Assembly: GCA_008107755.1 (NCBI GenBank)
Contig: VIRH01000027.1
Location: 1 to 64,000 of the forward strand
Direction of reading: 5' to 3'
DNA length: 64,000 nt
Source: Rhodobacterales bacterium
GTDB lineage: Bacteria > Pseudomonadota > Alphaproteobacteria > Rhizobiales > Stappiaceae
Both the position numbers and the translations under genes were made by a program. Positions 43,244 to 51,402 of this stretch are shown here, piece by piece. The first letter of the stretch is position 1, and each line of letters begins with the position of its first letter. A model generated the notes under the pieces. That model was not told the origin of the DNA and searched no databases. It worked only from the letters and a program-made list of their open reading frames with translations.

Positions 43244-44563
43244 ATGAGCACTGGCTTTTTCGGCGATCTGCAGCCCATCGAATTCGCCGGGCCGGACAGC
43301 CGCGACCCGCTGACCTACCGCCACTACAACAAGGACGAGATCGTCCTCGGCAAGCGCATGGAAGATCACCTGCGACTCGCCGTCTGCTACTGGCATTCGT
43401 TCTGCTGGCCAGGTACCGATCCGTTCGGCGGCGAGACCTTCCTGCGCTCCTGGCAGGCCACCGGCGGTGATCCGATGGAACAGGCGAAGCTCAAGGCCGA
43501 TGTCGCCTTCGAGATGTTCCAGATCCTGGGCATGCCGTTCTTCACCTTCCACGACCGGGACATCGCGCCGGAAGGCGCGACGCTGGCGGAAAGCAATGCC
43601 AACGTGAATGCCATTGCCGACATTTTCGAGAAGAAGATGTCAGACACAGGCATCAAGCTTCTCTGGGGCACGGCCAACATGTTCTCCAACCGCCGCTTCA
43701 TGGGCGGCGCGGCGACCAACCCCGATCCCGACGTCTTTGCCTACGCCGCGGCGCAGGTCAAGAATGCCATGGATGCCACCGCCCGTCTTGGCGGTGAGAA
43801 CTACGTCCTCTGGGGCGGACGTGAAGGCTATGAAACGCTGCTCAACACCAATGTGAAGCAGGAACTCGACCAGCTCGGCCGCTTCCTGAACATGGTCGTC
43901 GAGTACAAGCACAAGATCGGCTTCAAGGGCACCATCCTGATCGAGCCGAAGCCGCAGGAGCCGTCCAAGCACCAGTACGACTATGACGTCGGCACCGTTT
44001 ACGGCTTCCTTCAGGCCTATGGTCTGGAAGAGGAAGTGAAGATGAACATCGAGCAGGGACATGCGATCCTTGCCGGTCATTCGTTCGAGCATGAGCTGCA
44101 CCTGGCGCGCTCCTTCGGCATCCTTGGCTCCGTCGACATGAACCGCAACGACTACCAGTGCGGCTGGGACACGGACCATTTCGGCATGAACGTGCCGGAA
44201 CTGGCGCTTGCCTACTACGAGATCCTGATGGATGGCGGCTTCACCACTGGCGGCACCAACTTCGACGCCAAGCTGCGCCGCCAGTCGATCGACCCGGTCG
44301 ATCTGATTCAGGGGCATGTCGGGTCCGCCGACGCGATCGCCCGCGGCCTGAAGGCTGCTGCCGCAATGATCGACGACGGCCGTCTGAAAGGCTTCGTCGA
44401 CGAGCGCTATGCGGGCTGGCAGAAGCCGGAAAACGCCGACATCCTCAAGGGCGGGTCTTCCCTCGAAGCACTTGCCGAACGCGTCCACGGCACCGAGCTG
44501 GAGCCGCAGCCGAAGTCCGGCAAGCAGGAATACCTGGAAAGCCTGGTCAACCTGTTCGTCTGA
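43244..44563 (+). CDS. xylA: Xylose isomerase XylA
   Basis: A 439-residue metal-dependent isomerase that converts D-xylose to D-xylulose. Its length and N-terminal extension put it in class II. The active-site His is in [14 protein letters not shown]; the [14 protein letters not shown] motif and [17 protein letters not shown] hold the metal-binding Glu and Lys; [20 protein letters not shown] is also highly conserved. An AAGGAG site precedes ATG 43244. It ends the xyl operon and is followed by an intrinsic terminator. Confidence 0.97.
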   Translation: MSTGFFGDLQPIEFAGPDSRDPLTYRHYNKDEIVLGKRMEDHLRLAVCYWHSFCWPGTDPFGGETFLRSWQATGGDPMEQAKLKADVAFEMFQILGMPFFTFHDRDIAPEGATLAESNANVNAIADIFEKKMSDTGIKLLWGTANMFSNRRFMGGAATNPDPDVFAYAAAQVKNAMDATARLGGENYVLWGGREGYETLLNTNVKQELDQLGRFLNMVVEYKHKIGFKGTILIEPKPQEPSKHQYDYDVGTVYGFLQAYGLEEEVKMNIEQGHAILAGHSFEHELHLARSFGILGSVDMNRNDYQCGWDTDHFGMNVPELALAYYEILMDGGFTTGGTNFDAKLRRQSIDPVDLIQGHVGSADAIARGLKAAAAMIDDGRLKGFVDERYAGWQKPENADILKGGSSLEALAERVHGTELEPQPKSGKQEYLESLVNLFV

Positions 44564-44584
44564 GCAGATTGAAACGAAATGAAG

Positions 44585-44619
44585 GCCGGGGAACGGGCAA
44601 TGTCCGTCCCCGGCTTTTT
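44585..44619 (+). terminator. Rho-independent terminator of the xyl operon
   Basis: GCCGGGG (44585-44591) pairs with CCCCGGC (44608-44614), with ACGG/CCGT pairing inside, and is followed by TTTTT (44615-44619). It lies 22 bp after the xylA stop and marks the end of the operon. Confidence 0.92.
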
Positions 44620-44735
44620 CGTGCCGCAACCATCTCAGGCACGGACCCTTCTTGCGCCCGGACCGGGCGGAGGATTTCAATAAGTGGCGCTCGGTGTCGT
44701 TGATCGAGTGACCCCTGACGCGAACGAACGGACAA

Positions 44736-45245
44736 TCAGAGCCCGTCGAAGAACCGCGCGCCGTCCGGGTCGGCAAGGGTGTGCAGCCGGTTGGCCGCGT
44801 TTCGGGCGAAGCGCAGGGTGACGGACTTTCGCGTTGCCGCGGCAAGCTTGTGCTCGGGCGCCTCGCGCAGGATTTCCGCGCTGAAACCGTCGGAGACGAT
44901 CAGGCCGGCCTCCTGCGGAAAGATCTCGAGCGGCACGTCCGGGTGGGTCGCGAAGTAAAGCCGGTCGCAGTGCTGGCGGTAGTCCGGCCACTTGCTGTCG
45001 GCCCTGAAATCGGCGACCGAGGATTTCACCTCGACGATCCAGAGTTCGTGCTTCGGGCCGAGCGCCAGCAGGTCGGCGCGGCGGGCGGAGGCGAGCGTCA
45101 CTTCCGCAAGGCAGGCAAAATCAAGCTGCCTCAATAGGCGCGCGGCACCCCGCCAGACCCGCAGGGCCGTTTCGGACTGGCGACCATCCTTGAGGGGATC
45201 ATCCAGTTGAAGCCTGCCGGGTTGGTGTCGAATGTCGTGCTGCAT
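44736..45245 (-). CDS. mmcB: MmcB-family DNA repair protein
   Basis: A 169-residue protein from ATG 45245. Typical segments are SETALRVWRGAARLLRQLDF, RADLLALGPKHELWIVEVKS (a PD-(D/E)xK-like nuclease core with D...E-V-K) and DFRADSKWPDYRQHCDRLYF, as in Caulobacter MmcB. That protein is SOS-induced and contributes to mitomycin C resistance and mutagenesis with DnaE2/ImuB. The annotated start is supported by a LexA box 10 bp upstream (45255-45269), leaving little room for a longer N-terminus. No imuA-imuB-dnaE2 cassette is in the window. Confidence 0.88.
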   Translation of the reverse strand: MQHDIRHQPGRLQLDDPLKDGRQSETALRVWRGAARLLRQLDFACLAEVTLASARRADLLALGPKHELWIVEVKSSVADFRADSKWPDYRQHCDRLYFATHPDVPLEIFPQEAGLIVSDGFSAEILREAPEHKLAAATRKSVTLRFARNAANRLHTLADPDGARFFDGL

Positions 45246-45254
45246 CCGTTTTTT

Positions 45255-45269
45255 GTTCCATGTTTGTTC
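45255..45269. promoter_or_regulatory. LexA (SOS) box
   Basis: GTTCCATGTTTGTTC is an exact GTTC-N7-GTTC, the direct-repeat LexA site specific to alphaproteobacteria. It lies 10 bp upstream of the mmcB start, overlapping the promoter region, and predicts DNA-damage induction of mmcB. Confidence 0.85.
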
Positions 45270-45367
45270 GTTTTTTGCAAGCCCCGCGCACGTCACCCAT
45301 TGACGTGGGCGGGCAAATTGCGTGATCTATCGCCCGCAAGACCGGGTATGGCCGAAGGGGGGACAAA

Positions 45368-45856
45368 ATGGCTGGAGATCTGATCAAACGAGGCGCCTTT
45401 CTGGCAGGACTGCTGGTGCTGTCCGGCGCCCCGGCGCTGGCCGCCAAGGGCGACCTGAAGATCGACGTGCCGAAATCCGCACCGCTGTTGCAGGGCAAGT
45501 CGCTGGACCTGCGCTTTGCGAGCTTCGCTCAAGGGATCTGGGTCGCCGAGCCGCAGGAATGCCCGCCGGCGAGCATTGACCGCGGCGCGCCGGGCGCAAC
45601 CCTTGCAATCCATCGCGGCCTGATGGAAATGCCGGGCCGGATCTGCCAGGTCTATGGCGCCGAGCGCGACGGCGGCGAAACCCAGCGTGCGGCGATCAAT
45701 TGCCTGATGGACGACGGCGGCGAAACGATCCAGCTTGTGACCGTTCAACCCCGCGGAACCGGCGAACTGATCGTGCAGGAAGGCGAGCGCGCTCCGGTGG
45801 AGTTCCGTTTTTGCGAGAAGATAAGCCCTGTCTCCAGGACGGGCGCGGCCGAGTAG
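45368..45856 (+). CDS. Small exported protein of unknown function
   Basis: A 162-residue protein with a signal peptide (MAGDLIKRGAFLAGLLVLSG, then APALA/A, about residues 1-25). The mature part is small, with several cysteines (ECPPAS, RICQVYG, INCLMDD, FRFCEK) that may form disulfides in the periplasm. It is predicted to be mostly beta-strand. AAGGGGGGA precedes ATG 45368. I recognise no family. It is divergent from mmcB and convergent to the SulP gene. Confidence 0.7.
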   Translation: MAGDLIKRGAFLAGLLVLSGAPALAAKGDLKIDVPKSAPLLQGKSLDLRFASFAQGIWVAEPQECPPASIDRGAPGATLAIHRGLMEMPGRICQVYGAERDGGETQRAAINCLMDDGGETIQLVTVQPRGTGELIVQEGERAPVEFRFCEKISPVSRTGAAE

Positions 45857-45886
45857 GCCGCTTGAGTGGGCGCAAGCCCCGTCGCC

Positions 45887-47671
45887 TCAGATCTGGGGCC
45901 CACTCCACACGTTCGATTGCGCCACCTTCTTGGGCGTGCGGCTTTCCGAGATATGGGCCGTCAGCGGGTCCAGCGTGCACAGCGCGTCATACTGGCTGAG
46001 AAACACCTTGCCGGTCAGATGCGACAGGAAATCAGCCTTCTTGAGCCGGTCCATCACCGGCCCTTTGACCTCCGACAAGTGGAACGTCACCTTGGAGTCG
46101 GACAGCCGGTGATTGATTTCCTCAAGACTTTCCAGGGCGCTGGCGTCGATCGCGTTGACCGCCGGGCACATCAGAACGACATGTTCGATATGAGGATTTT
46201 CCGCGACCAGTGCGTAGACCCTGTCTTCCAGAAAGCGGGCATTGGCGAAGAACAGGCTTTCGTCGACCCGAAGCGTCAGCACCCGGTCGCCCGTGACAAC
46301 CTTGTGCCGGTCGATGTTCCTGAAGTGCTCGGTGCCCGGAACGATGCCGACGATCGCCGTGTGCGGCCGGCTGCTTCGGAACAGATAGAGCGCGATCGAC
46401 AGCACGACCCCGGTTACGACGCCCTGCTCGACGCCGAAGAACAGCGTGACCAGGATCGTCGCCGCCATGGCGGCAAAGTCGCTTTTCGAATAGACGAAGG
46501 TCCGCTTGATCGCGCCGAGATCCACCAGTGACAGAACCGCGACGATGATGGTCGCGGCAAGGGTCGCTTGCGGCAGATTGGTCAGGAGCGGCGTCAGGTA
46601 GAGCGTTGCCAGCGCAATGCCGACGGCGGTGAAGGCACCCGCGGCAGGCGTGGCCGCGCCGGCATCGAAGTTGACGACGGACCGGGAGAAGCCGCCGGTC
46701 ACCGGATAGCCGCCGGACAGGGCGGAGGCGATGTTGGACGCACCGAGACCGATAAGCTCCTGGTCCGGATCGATCCGCTGGCGTTTCTTGGCTGCAAGCG
46801 TCTGGGCGACCGAGACGGATTCGACGAAACCGATCACCGAGATAAGGAGGGCCGGGCCGGCAAGCGCCAGCCAGAGCTCGCTGTCGAAGGTGGGAAGCTG
46901 CGGCACTGGCAGGCCGGAGGGAATGTCGCCGACCAGTCGGACGCCCTTCTCGCCAAGGTCGAAAACGGCAGAGATCGCCGTCGTCACCGCGACCGCGGCA
47001 ACAGGGCCCGCCTTTGTCAGGAGATCGGCGGCAAAGGCATTCAATCCGAACCCGAGCAACAGTTTCTTCAAACCCTTGCGGACCCAGAACAGGAACACGG
47101 TTGCGGCCGCGCCAATGGCGAAGGTGATCCAGTTGATGTCGCCGAGATGGGAGCCGATGGAAACGAGGATGTCGTAAAGCGTTTGGCCGTTGGCGCGAAC
47201 GCCGAGGATGTGCTTGAGCTGACTGGAGGCGATCAGAAGCCCCGATGCGGTGATGAAGCCCGAGATCACCGGGTGGCTGAGAAGGCTTGCCAGAAATCCG
47301 AGCCGGAACATTCCCATCGCGAGCAGCATCAGGCCGGACAGCAAGGCCAGCACGATGGCGGCGCCGAGATATTCCGGCGTTCCCTGCTGCGCGAACTCGC
47401 CGACCGCAGCGGCGGTCAAAAGAGAGACGACGGCAACGGGACCGACCGCGAGCGCCCGGCTGGTTCCGAAGATGGTGTAGGCGACCAGAGGCAGGATGGA
47501 CGCGTAAAGCCCGACCTCCGGCGGCAGGCCCGCGAGAAGCGCGTAGGCGAGCGACTGCGGGATCAGCATGATTGTCACGATCACCGCGGCCACAAGATCG
47601 CTTGTCGCTGTCTGCCTGTCATACTGCTTTCCCCAGTCGAGGATCGGCAGGTAACGTTTCAGCACGTTCAT
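45887..47671 (-). CDS. SulP-family inorganic anion transporter with STAS domain
   Basis: A ~594-residue membrane protein. The first 420 residues contain 10-14 helices with the SulP pattern (DLVAAVIVTIMLIPQSLAYA, LPPEVGLYASILPLVAYTIF, FVESVSVAQTLAAKKRQRID, GLGASNIASALSGGYPVTGG). The cytosolic C-terminal STAS domain (about 470-570: VLTLRVDESLFFANARFLED, HVVLMCPAVNAIDASALESL) follows. Members move sulfate, bicarbonate or related anions. ATG 47671 (MNVLKRYLPIL) has GAAGG upstream; an earlier start would add 6-7 residues. It is the last gene of the sulfur operon, where it could export sulfite/sulfate or import sulfate. Confidence 0.92.
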   Translation of the reverse strand: MNVLKRYLPILDWGKQYDRQTATSDLVAAVIVTIMLIPQSLAYALLAGLPPEVGLYASILPLVAYTIFGTSRALAVGPVAVVSLLTAAAVGEFAQQGTPEYLGAAIVLALLSGLMLLAMGMFRLGFLASLLSHPVISGFITASGLLIASSQLKHILGVRANGQTLYDILVSIGSHLGDINWITFAIGAAATVFLFWVRKGLKKLLLGFGLNAFAADLLTKAGPVAAVAVTTAISAVFDLGEKGVRLVGDIPSGLPVPQLPTFDSELWLALAGPALLISVIGFVESVSVAQTLAAKKRQRIDPDQELIGLGASNIASALSGGYPVTGGFSRSVVNFDAGAATPAAGAFTAVGIALATLYLTPLLTNLPQATLAATIIVAVLSLVDLGAIKRTFVYSKSDFAAMAATILVTLFFGVEQGVVTGVVLSIALYLFRSSRPHTAIVGIVPGTEHFRNIDRHKVVTGDRVLTLRVDESLFFANARFLEDRVYALVAENPHIEHVVLMCPAVNAIDASALESLEEINHRLSDSKVTFHLSEVKGPVMDRLKKADFLSHLTGKVFLSQYDALCTLDPLTAHISESRTPKKVAQSNVWSGPQI

Positions 47672-47752
47672 TCTGAAGCCTTCGGTCATCAAGAATCGAG
47701 CCGGTTACCCGGCTCAGATCAGTATCGGTATCCAGCGGCCCGCGGGACCGGT

Positions 47753-49426
47753 TCAGGCCGCCGAGACTTTCTCCGGTTTGGCGAGCCATTCCTTGCCGCG
47801 CAGCATGGCGCGCCAATAGACAGGCGGCAATATGCGTTCCTTCAAAAGCCAGGCAGTCCGCGTCGGTCTGGTTCCGTCCACCAGCCAACGGGGAAAGCTC
47901 GGCAGCAGTGTGCCGCCGTAGCCGAATTCGGCAAGGACAATCTTGCCGCGTTCGACGGTCAGCGGGCAGGAGCCGTAGCCGTCATACTGCGCGACCGCGC
48001 TGCGCCCCTCAATGTCGGCGACGATATTGGATGCGATCACCGGTGCCTGCTTGCGTGCGGCGGCTGCCGTCTTGGCGTTCGGCGCGTTCATGACGTCGCC
48101 GAGCGACCAGATGTTGTCGAAACTCTTGTGGCGCAGGGTCGCCTGATCGACGTCGACCCAGCCGGCAGCGTCCGCAAGCGGCGACACACGAATGAAGTCC
48201 GGCGCCGTCTGCGGCGGCGTCACGTGGATCATGTCGAAGTCGGTCTCGATCCGGCGCACGTCCTTGCCCTGTTCCGACACCTCGAAGACCGCTTTCTTTG
48301 CCGGACCGTCGATGGCGACCAGATTGTGAAAGAAATTGAGCTGCGCCCGGTATTTCTCCACGTACTCCATCAGGGCCGGCACATAGTCCTTCACGCCGAA
48401 GAGCACGCCGCCCGCATTCATGAATTCGATGTCGATCTGTCCGAGACGGCCGGAGCGATGCCAGTGGTCCGCGGAGAGATACATCGCCTTTTGCGGAGCG
48501 CCCGCGCATTTGATCGGCATCGGCGGCTGGGTAAAGATCGCGCGGCCCTTTTGAAGGTCTTGCACGAGTTTCCAGGTGTAGGGTGCAAGATCGTAGCGGT
48601 AATTCGAGGTGACGCCGTTCTTGCCCAGCGTGTCGACGAGACCTTCGATGCCGTGCCAGTTCAGCTTCAGACCGGGGCAGACAACGAGCCGGTCGTATTT
48701 CACGACCCGGCAGCCATCCAGAATGACGGCATTGTCCTTCGGTTCGAAGGCCGCAACAGCGGACTTGAGCCAGTGTACGCCCTTGGGAATGAGCGAGCCC
48801 ATGGTCTTGGCCGTGTCGGCCGCATCAAAAATGCCGCCACCCACCATGGTCCATCCCGGCTGGTAATAATGGACGTCGGCCGGGTCGATGATGGCGATGT
48901 CGAGATCGGACTTGCGGCTCAGCAGGCTGGAGGCGACGGAGATGCCGGCGGCACCGCCACCGACGATCACCACGTCGAAGCGCGCGTCCTCGGCAGTGTC
49001 CGTTGGCGTGCGTCCACCATTGGCGATGCGGCGAACGACGCCGGCCATGTCGTATCCGGCCGCCTTCGTCTGGGCCAGAATGTCGGCGACCGGCTGTTTG
49101 CCCGCCTGGGAGAGGGACCACAAGGTTGCCGATCGCGTGCCCGTCCGGCAAAAGGCCAGAACGGGCTTCGGCAGCTTGTCTAGGAGGTCGCCGAATGCGT
49201 CGGCATCCTCGTCGCGCACCTTCCCCGCGACGATTGGCTGGTACCTGGCCTCAAGACCGAATTTTGCTGCAGCCGCCTCGATTTCCTCGAAGGTCGGCTG
49301 GTCGGCGCCTTCTCCATCCGGCCGGTTGCAGATCACCGAGCGGAAGCCCTGCTGGACGATGTCCGCCAGGTCCTCCGGCCGGATCTGCGGCGACACCGAT
49401 ATCTGTGCGTTGATGGCATTCGTCAT
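47753..49426 (-). CDS. Bifunctional DUF442 sulfur transferase/sulfide:quinone oxidoreductase-like protein
   Basis: A 557-residue fusion. Residues 1-~138 are a TIGR01244/DUF442 phosphatase-rhodanese-like domain with active Cys93 in AFCRTGTRSATLW. From residue ~150 to the end is an FAD-dependent SQR-type oxidoreductase: GGGAAG at 156-161 binds FAD, and Cys250 (VVCPGLKLNW) and Cys307 (IKCAGAPQKAMYL) match the redox-active pair of SQRs. It probably oxidises sulfide and hands the sulfane sulfur to its own transferase domain, reducing quinone at the inner membrane. It lies 31 bp downstream of the persulfide dioxygenase gene. This fusion is known from BigR-type operons. Confidence 0.9.
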   Translation of the reverse strand: MTNAINAQISVSPQIRPEDLADIVQQGFRSVICNRPDGEGADQPTFEEIEAAAAKFGLEARYQPIVAGKVRDEDADAFGDLLDKLPKPVLAFCRTGTRSATLWSLSQAGKQPVADILAQTKAAGYDMAGVVRRIANGGRTPTDTAEDARFDVVIVGGGAAGISVASSLLSRKSDLDIAIIDPADVHYYQPGWTMVGGGIFDAADTAKTMGSLIPKGVHWLKSAVAAFEPKDNAVILDGCRVVKYDRLVVCPGLKLNWHGIEGLVDTLGKNGVTSNYRYDLAPYTWKLVQDLQKGRAIFTQPPMPIKCAGAPQKAMYLSADHWHRSGRLGQIDIEFMNAGGVLFGVKDYVPALMEYVEKYRAQLNFFHNLVAIDGPAKKAVFEVSEQGKDVRRIETDFDMIHVTPPQTAPDFIRVSPLADAAGWVDVDQATLRHKSFDNIWSLGDVMNAPNAKTAAAARKQAPVIASNIVADIEGRSAVAQYDGYGSCPLTVERGKIVLAEFGYGGTLLPSFPRWLVDGTRPTRTAWLLKERILPPVYWRAMLRGKEWLAKPEKVSAA

Positions 49427-49457
49427 GGACCTTGCCTCCCTCAGGTGGTCTCTCGAT

Positions 49458-50351
49458 TCAGAGCCTGTTGACGGGCACCTTCAGGAAGGTGTTTCCGTCT
49501 TCGTCGGCAGGCGGCAGCTTGCCGGCACGCATGTTCACCTGAAGCGACGGAATGATCAGTTTCGGCATGTCGAGCTGCGCATCGCGCTCGGTCCGGAACT
49601 TGACGAACTCCTCCTTCGTCTTGCCGCCGCCCACATGGATGTTATGCGCCTTTTCCGAACCGACCGTGGTTTCCCATTCGATGTCCCGGCCGTTGGGGCC
49701 GTAGTCGTGGCACATGAACAGGCGCATTTCCTCCGGCAGGGAGAGCACTTTCTGGATGGAGTCGTAAAGCGTTCCGGCATCGCCGCCGGGGAAGTCGGCG
49801 CGCGCGGAGCCGCCGTCCGGCATGAACAGCGTGTCGCCGACAAAGGTCGCATCGCCCATGACGTGTGTCATGCAGGCGGGCGTGTGGCCGGGCGTGTACA
49901 TGGCGAAGGCGGTCAGCTCCCCGATCTTGTAGGTATCGCCGTCCAGGAACAGCCGGTCGAACTGGCTGCCGTCGCGCTGGAACTCTGTGCCTTCGTTGAA
50001 GACCTTGCCGAAGGTTTCCTGAACCACGGTGATCTGGTCGCCGATGCCCAGCTTCCCGCCCAGCTGCTGCTGGATATAGGGCGCGGCGGACAGATGATCG
50101 GCATGCACATGGGTCTCGATCAGCCATTCCAGCGTGAGATCGTTCTCGCGGATATAGGCGATGATCTTGTCAGCATGGTCATAGGTGATGCGGCCGGCGG
50201 CGTAGTCGATATCCATCACGCTGTCGACGACGGCGCAGGAGTTGGATGCGGGGTCCTTGACCACATAGCTGATCGTGTTGGTCGCCGGGTCGAAGAACGG
50301 GGTGACCTCGGGTGTGACGGTCATGTCCACGGGATAGTTTGACGTACTCAT
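49458..50351 (-). CDS. blh: MBL-fold persulfide dioxygenase (Blh-like)
   Basis: A 297-residue metallo-beta-lactamase-fold enzyme. H81-x-H83-x-D85-H86 in LIETHVHADHLSAAPYIQQQ binds the single iron of ETHE1-like enzymes; MYTPGHTPACMTHVMGDATF and LFMCHDYGPNGRDIEWETTV hold the other ligands. Blh proteins oxidise glutathione persulfide to sulfite in sulfide detoxification. The start ATG 50351 has TGGAG 6 bp upstream; a longer frame to 50387 is less likely. The context (SQR fusion after it, YeeE/YedE pair before it) supports the persulfide role. Confidence 0.9.
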   Translation of the reverse strand: MSTSNYPVDMTVTPEVTPFFDPATNTISYVVKDPASNSCAVVDSVMDIDYAAGRITYDHADKIIAYIRENDLTLEWLIETHVHADHLSAAPYIQQQLGGKLGIGDQITVVQETFGKVFNEGTEFQRDGSQFDRLFLDGDTYKIGELTAFAMYTPGHTPACMTHVMGDATFVGDTLFMPDGGSARADFPGGDAGTLYDSIQKVLSLPEEMRLFMCHDYGPNGRDIEWETTVGSEKAHNIHVGGGKTKEEFVKFRTERDAQLDMPKLIIPSLQVNMRAGKLPPADEDGNTFLKVPVNRL

Positions 50352-50383
50352 TTTGAACTCCAGTTCCGTTTCGGCGAGCCGAC

Positions 50384-50821
50384 TCACGCTTTGGCGGCCA
50401 TCTTGCCGACATTCATCGAGATCAGGCCACGCGCCGTCAAGATACCGGCCGCTATCGCTGCTGCTGTCAGGATCGGCCCGGTAAGGCCGAGCCCAAGCAC
50501 TGGGATCAACCCGCCCGGGCAGAAGCCGCTCAGGCCCCAGCCGATGCCGAAGACGGCGGACCCGCCGATCAGCCTGACGTCCAGGTCCTGCCGCGTGGGC
50601 AGGCTGAAGGACGAGGCCAGTAGCGGCTGATCCAGGCGGAAGACCAGGCGATAGCCGATTGCCGTCACCAGAAGCGCGCCGCCCATGACGAAGGCGAGAC
50701 TTGGATCCCAGGTGCCCGCAATGTCGAAGAAGTTGAGCACTTTCGCCGGATTGCCCATGCCGGAGATCAGGATGCCACAGCCGAACAGAAGGCCAAAGGC
50801 AAAGGCGGACAGGATTCTCAT
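50384..50821 (-). CDS. YeeE/YedE-family (DUF6691) sulfur transport membrane protein, second half
   Basis: A 145-residue protein with about four helices. FGLLFGCGILISGMGNPAKV and VFGIGWGLSGFCPGGLIPVL contain the cysteines characteristic of the thiosulfate/sulfane-sulfur transporter YeeE family (G-x-C at each half-channel). It is encoded 4 bp after the partner gene at 50826, so the two small proteins probably form the channel made by one ~350-residue chain in other bacteria. Likely cargo is thiosulfate or another reduced sulfur species. Confidence 0.87.
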   Translation of the reverse strand: MRILSAFAFGLLFGCGILISGMGNPAKVLNFFDIAGTWDPSLAFVMGGALLVTAIGYRLVFRLDQPLLASSFSLPTRQDLDVRLIGGSAVFGIGWGLSGFCPGGLIPVLGLGLTGPILTAAAIAAGILTARGLISMNVGKMAAKA

Positions 50822-50825
50822 GGTC

Positions 50826-51254
50826 TTATCCTCCGAAAACGTGGCGGGTCAGGAACACCGTCGCACCCGCTGTTGCCATGAAGGTCAGGGTCGCCACGAT
50901 CGAACGTGCCGACAGACGGGACATCCCGCAGACGCCGTGTCCGCTGGTGCAACCGGAGCCGAATGTGGTTCCAACGCCTGTCAGGAACCCGCCCACCGCC
51001 AGAAGCGCGGGCGATGAGGGAATGGATATCTGTGGCAGTTGCCCGGTGACGCCCAGAAGCACGAGCGGGCTGACGACCATTCCTGTGAGAAACGCGGCCC
51101 GCCAGGCCCAGTCCTGATTGAGCTGGGTCGTAAGAAAGCCGCTCAGGATGCCGTTTATCCCGGCGATCCGGCCGTGAACGGCCATGAGTGCCACGGCGGC
51201 AAGCCCGATCATGGTGCCGCCAGCGAAGCTGAGAAAAGGCGTGAATTCCGTCAT
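50826..51254 (-). CDS. YeeE/YedE-family sulfur transport membrane protein, first half
   Basis: A 142-residue protein with four helices. FLTGVGTTFGSGCTSGHGVC followed by GMSRLSARS is the signature of the YeeE/YedE family, with Cys residues in the pore. It opens the sulfur operon, with CAGGAG upstream of ATG 51254. Together with the next gene it would form a complete sulfur-compound channel. An AT-rich repeat lies upstream at 51281-51296. Confidence 0.88.
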   Translation of the reverse strand: MTEFTPFLSFAGGTMIGLAAVALMAVHGRIAGINGILSGFLTTQLNQDWAWRAAFLTGMVVSPLVLLGVTGQLPQISIPSSPALLAVGGFLTGVGTTFGSGCTSGHGVCGMSRLSARSIVATLTFMATAGATVFLTRHVFGG

Positions 51255-51280
51255 GCTGGTGCTCCTGAATTATTATTTTC

Positions 51281-51296
51281 GAATATATGAATATAC
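51281..51296. promoter_or_regulatory. Candidate operator of the sulfur operon
   Basis: GAATATAT (51281-51288) is followed directly by GAATATAC (51289-51296), inside an AT-rich island upstream of the operon's first gene. Operons of this content are controlled in other bacteria by the ArsR-type persulfide sensor BigR/SqrR, whose sites are AT-rich with ATTC/GAAT elements. No such regulator gene is in the window. Confidence 0.4.
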
Positions 51297-51402
51297 GGAA
51301 AAAATAGCAAGAGCAGACCCATCGACGCGGTTGCGTCCGATCGCCACAGGGTGCTCGGGAAAATTCAGATAGCCGCGATGAGTATCCGTCCGCCGACGGA
51401 CC

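Noticed and set aside
46568..49183. 871-codon open frame on the plus strand
   Set aside because: It is antisense to SulP and the DUF442-SQR gene; long frames of this kind are expected opposite high-GC genes. The composition (Arg/Gly/Asp-rich, no motifs) does not look like a protein.
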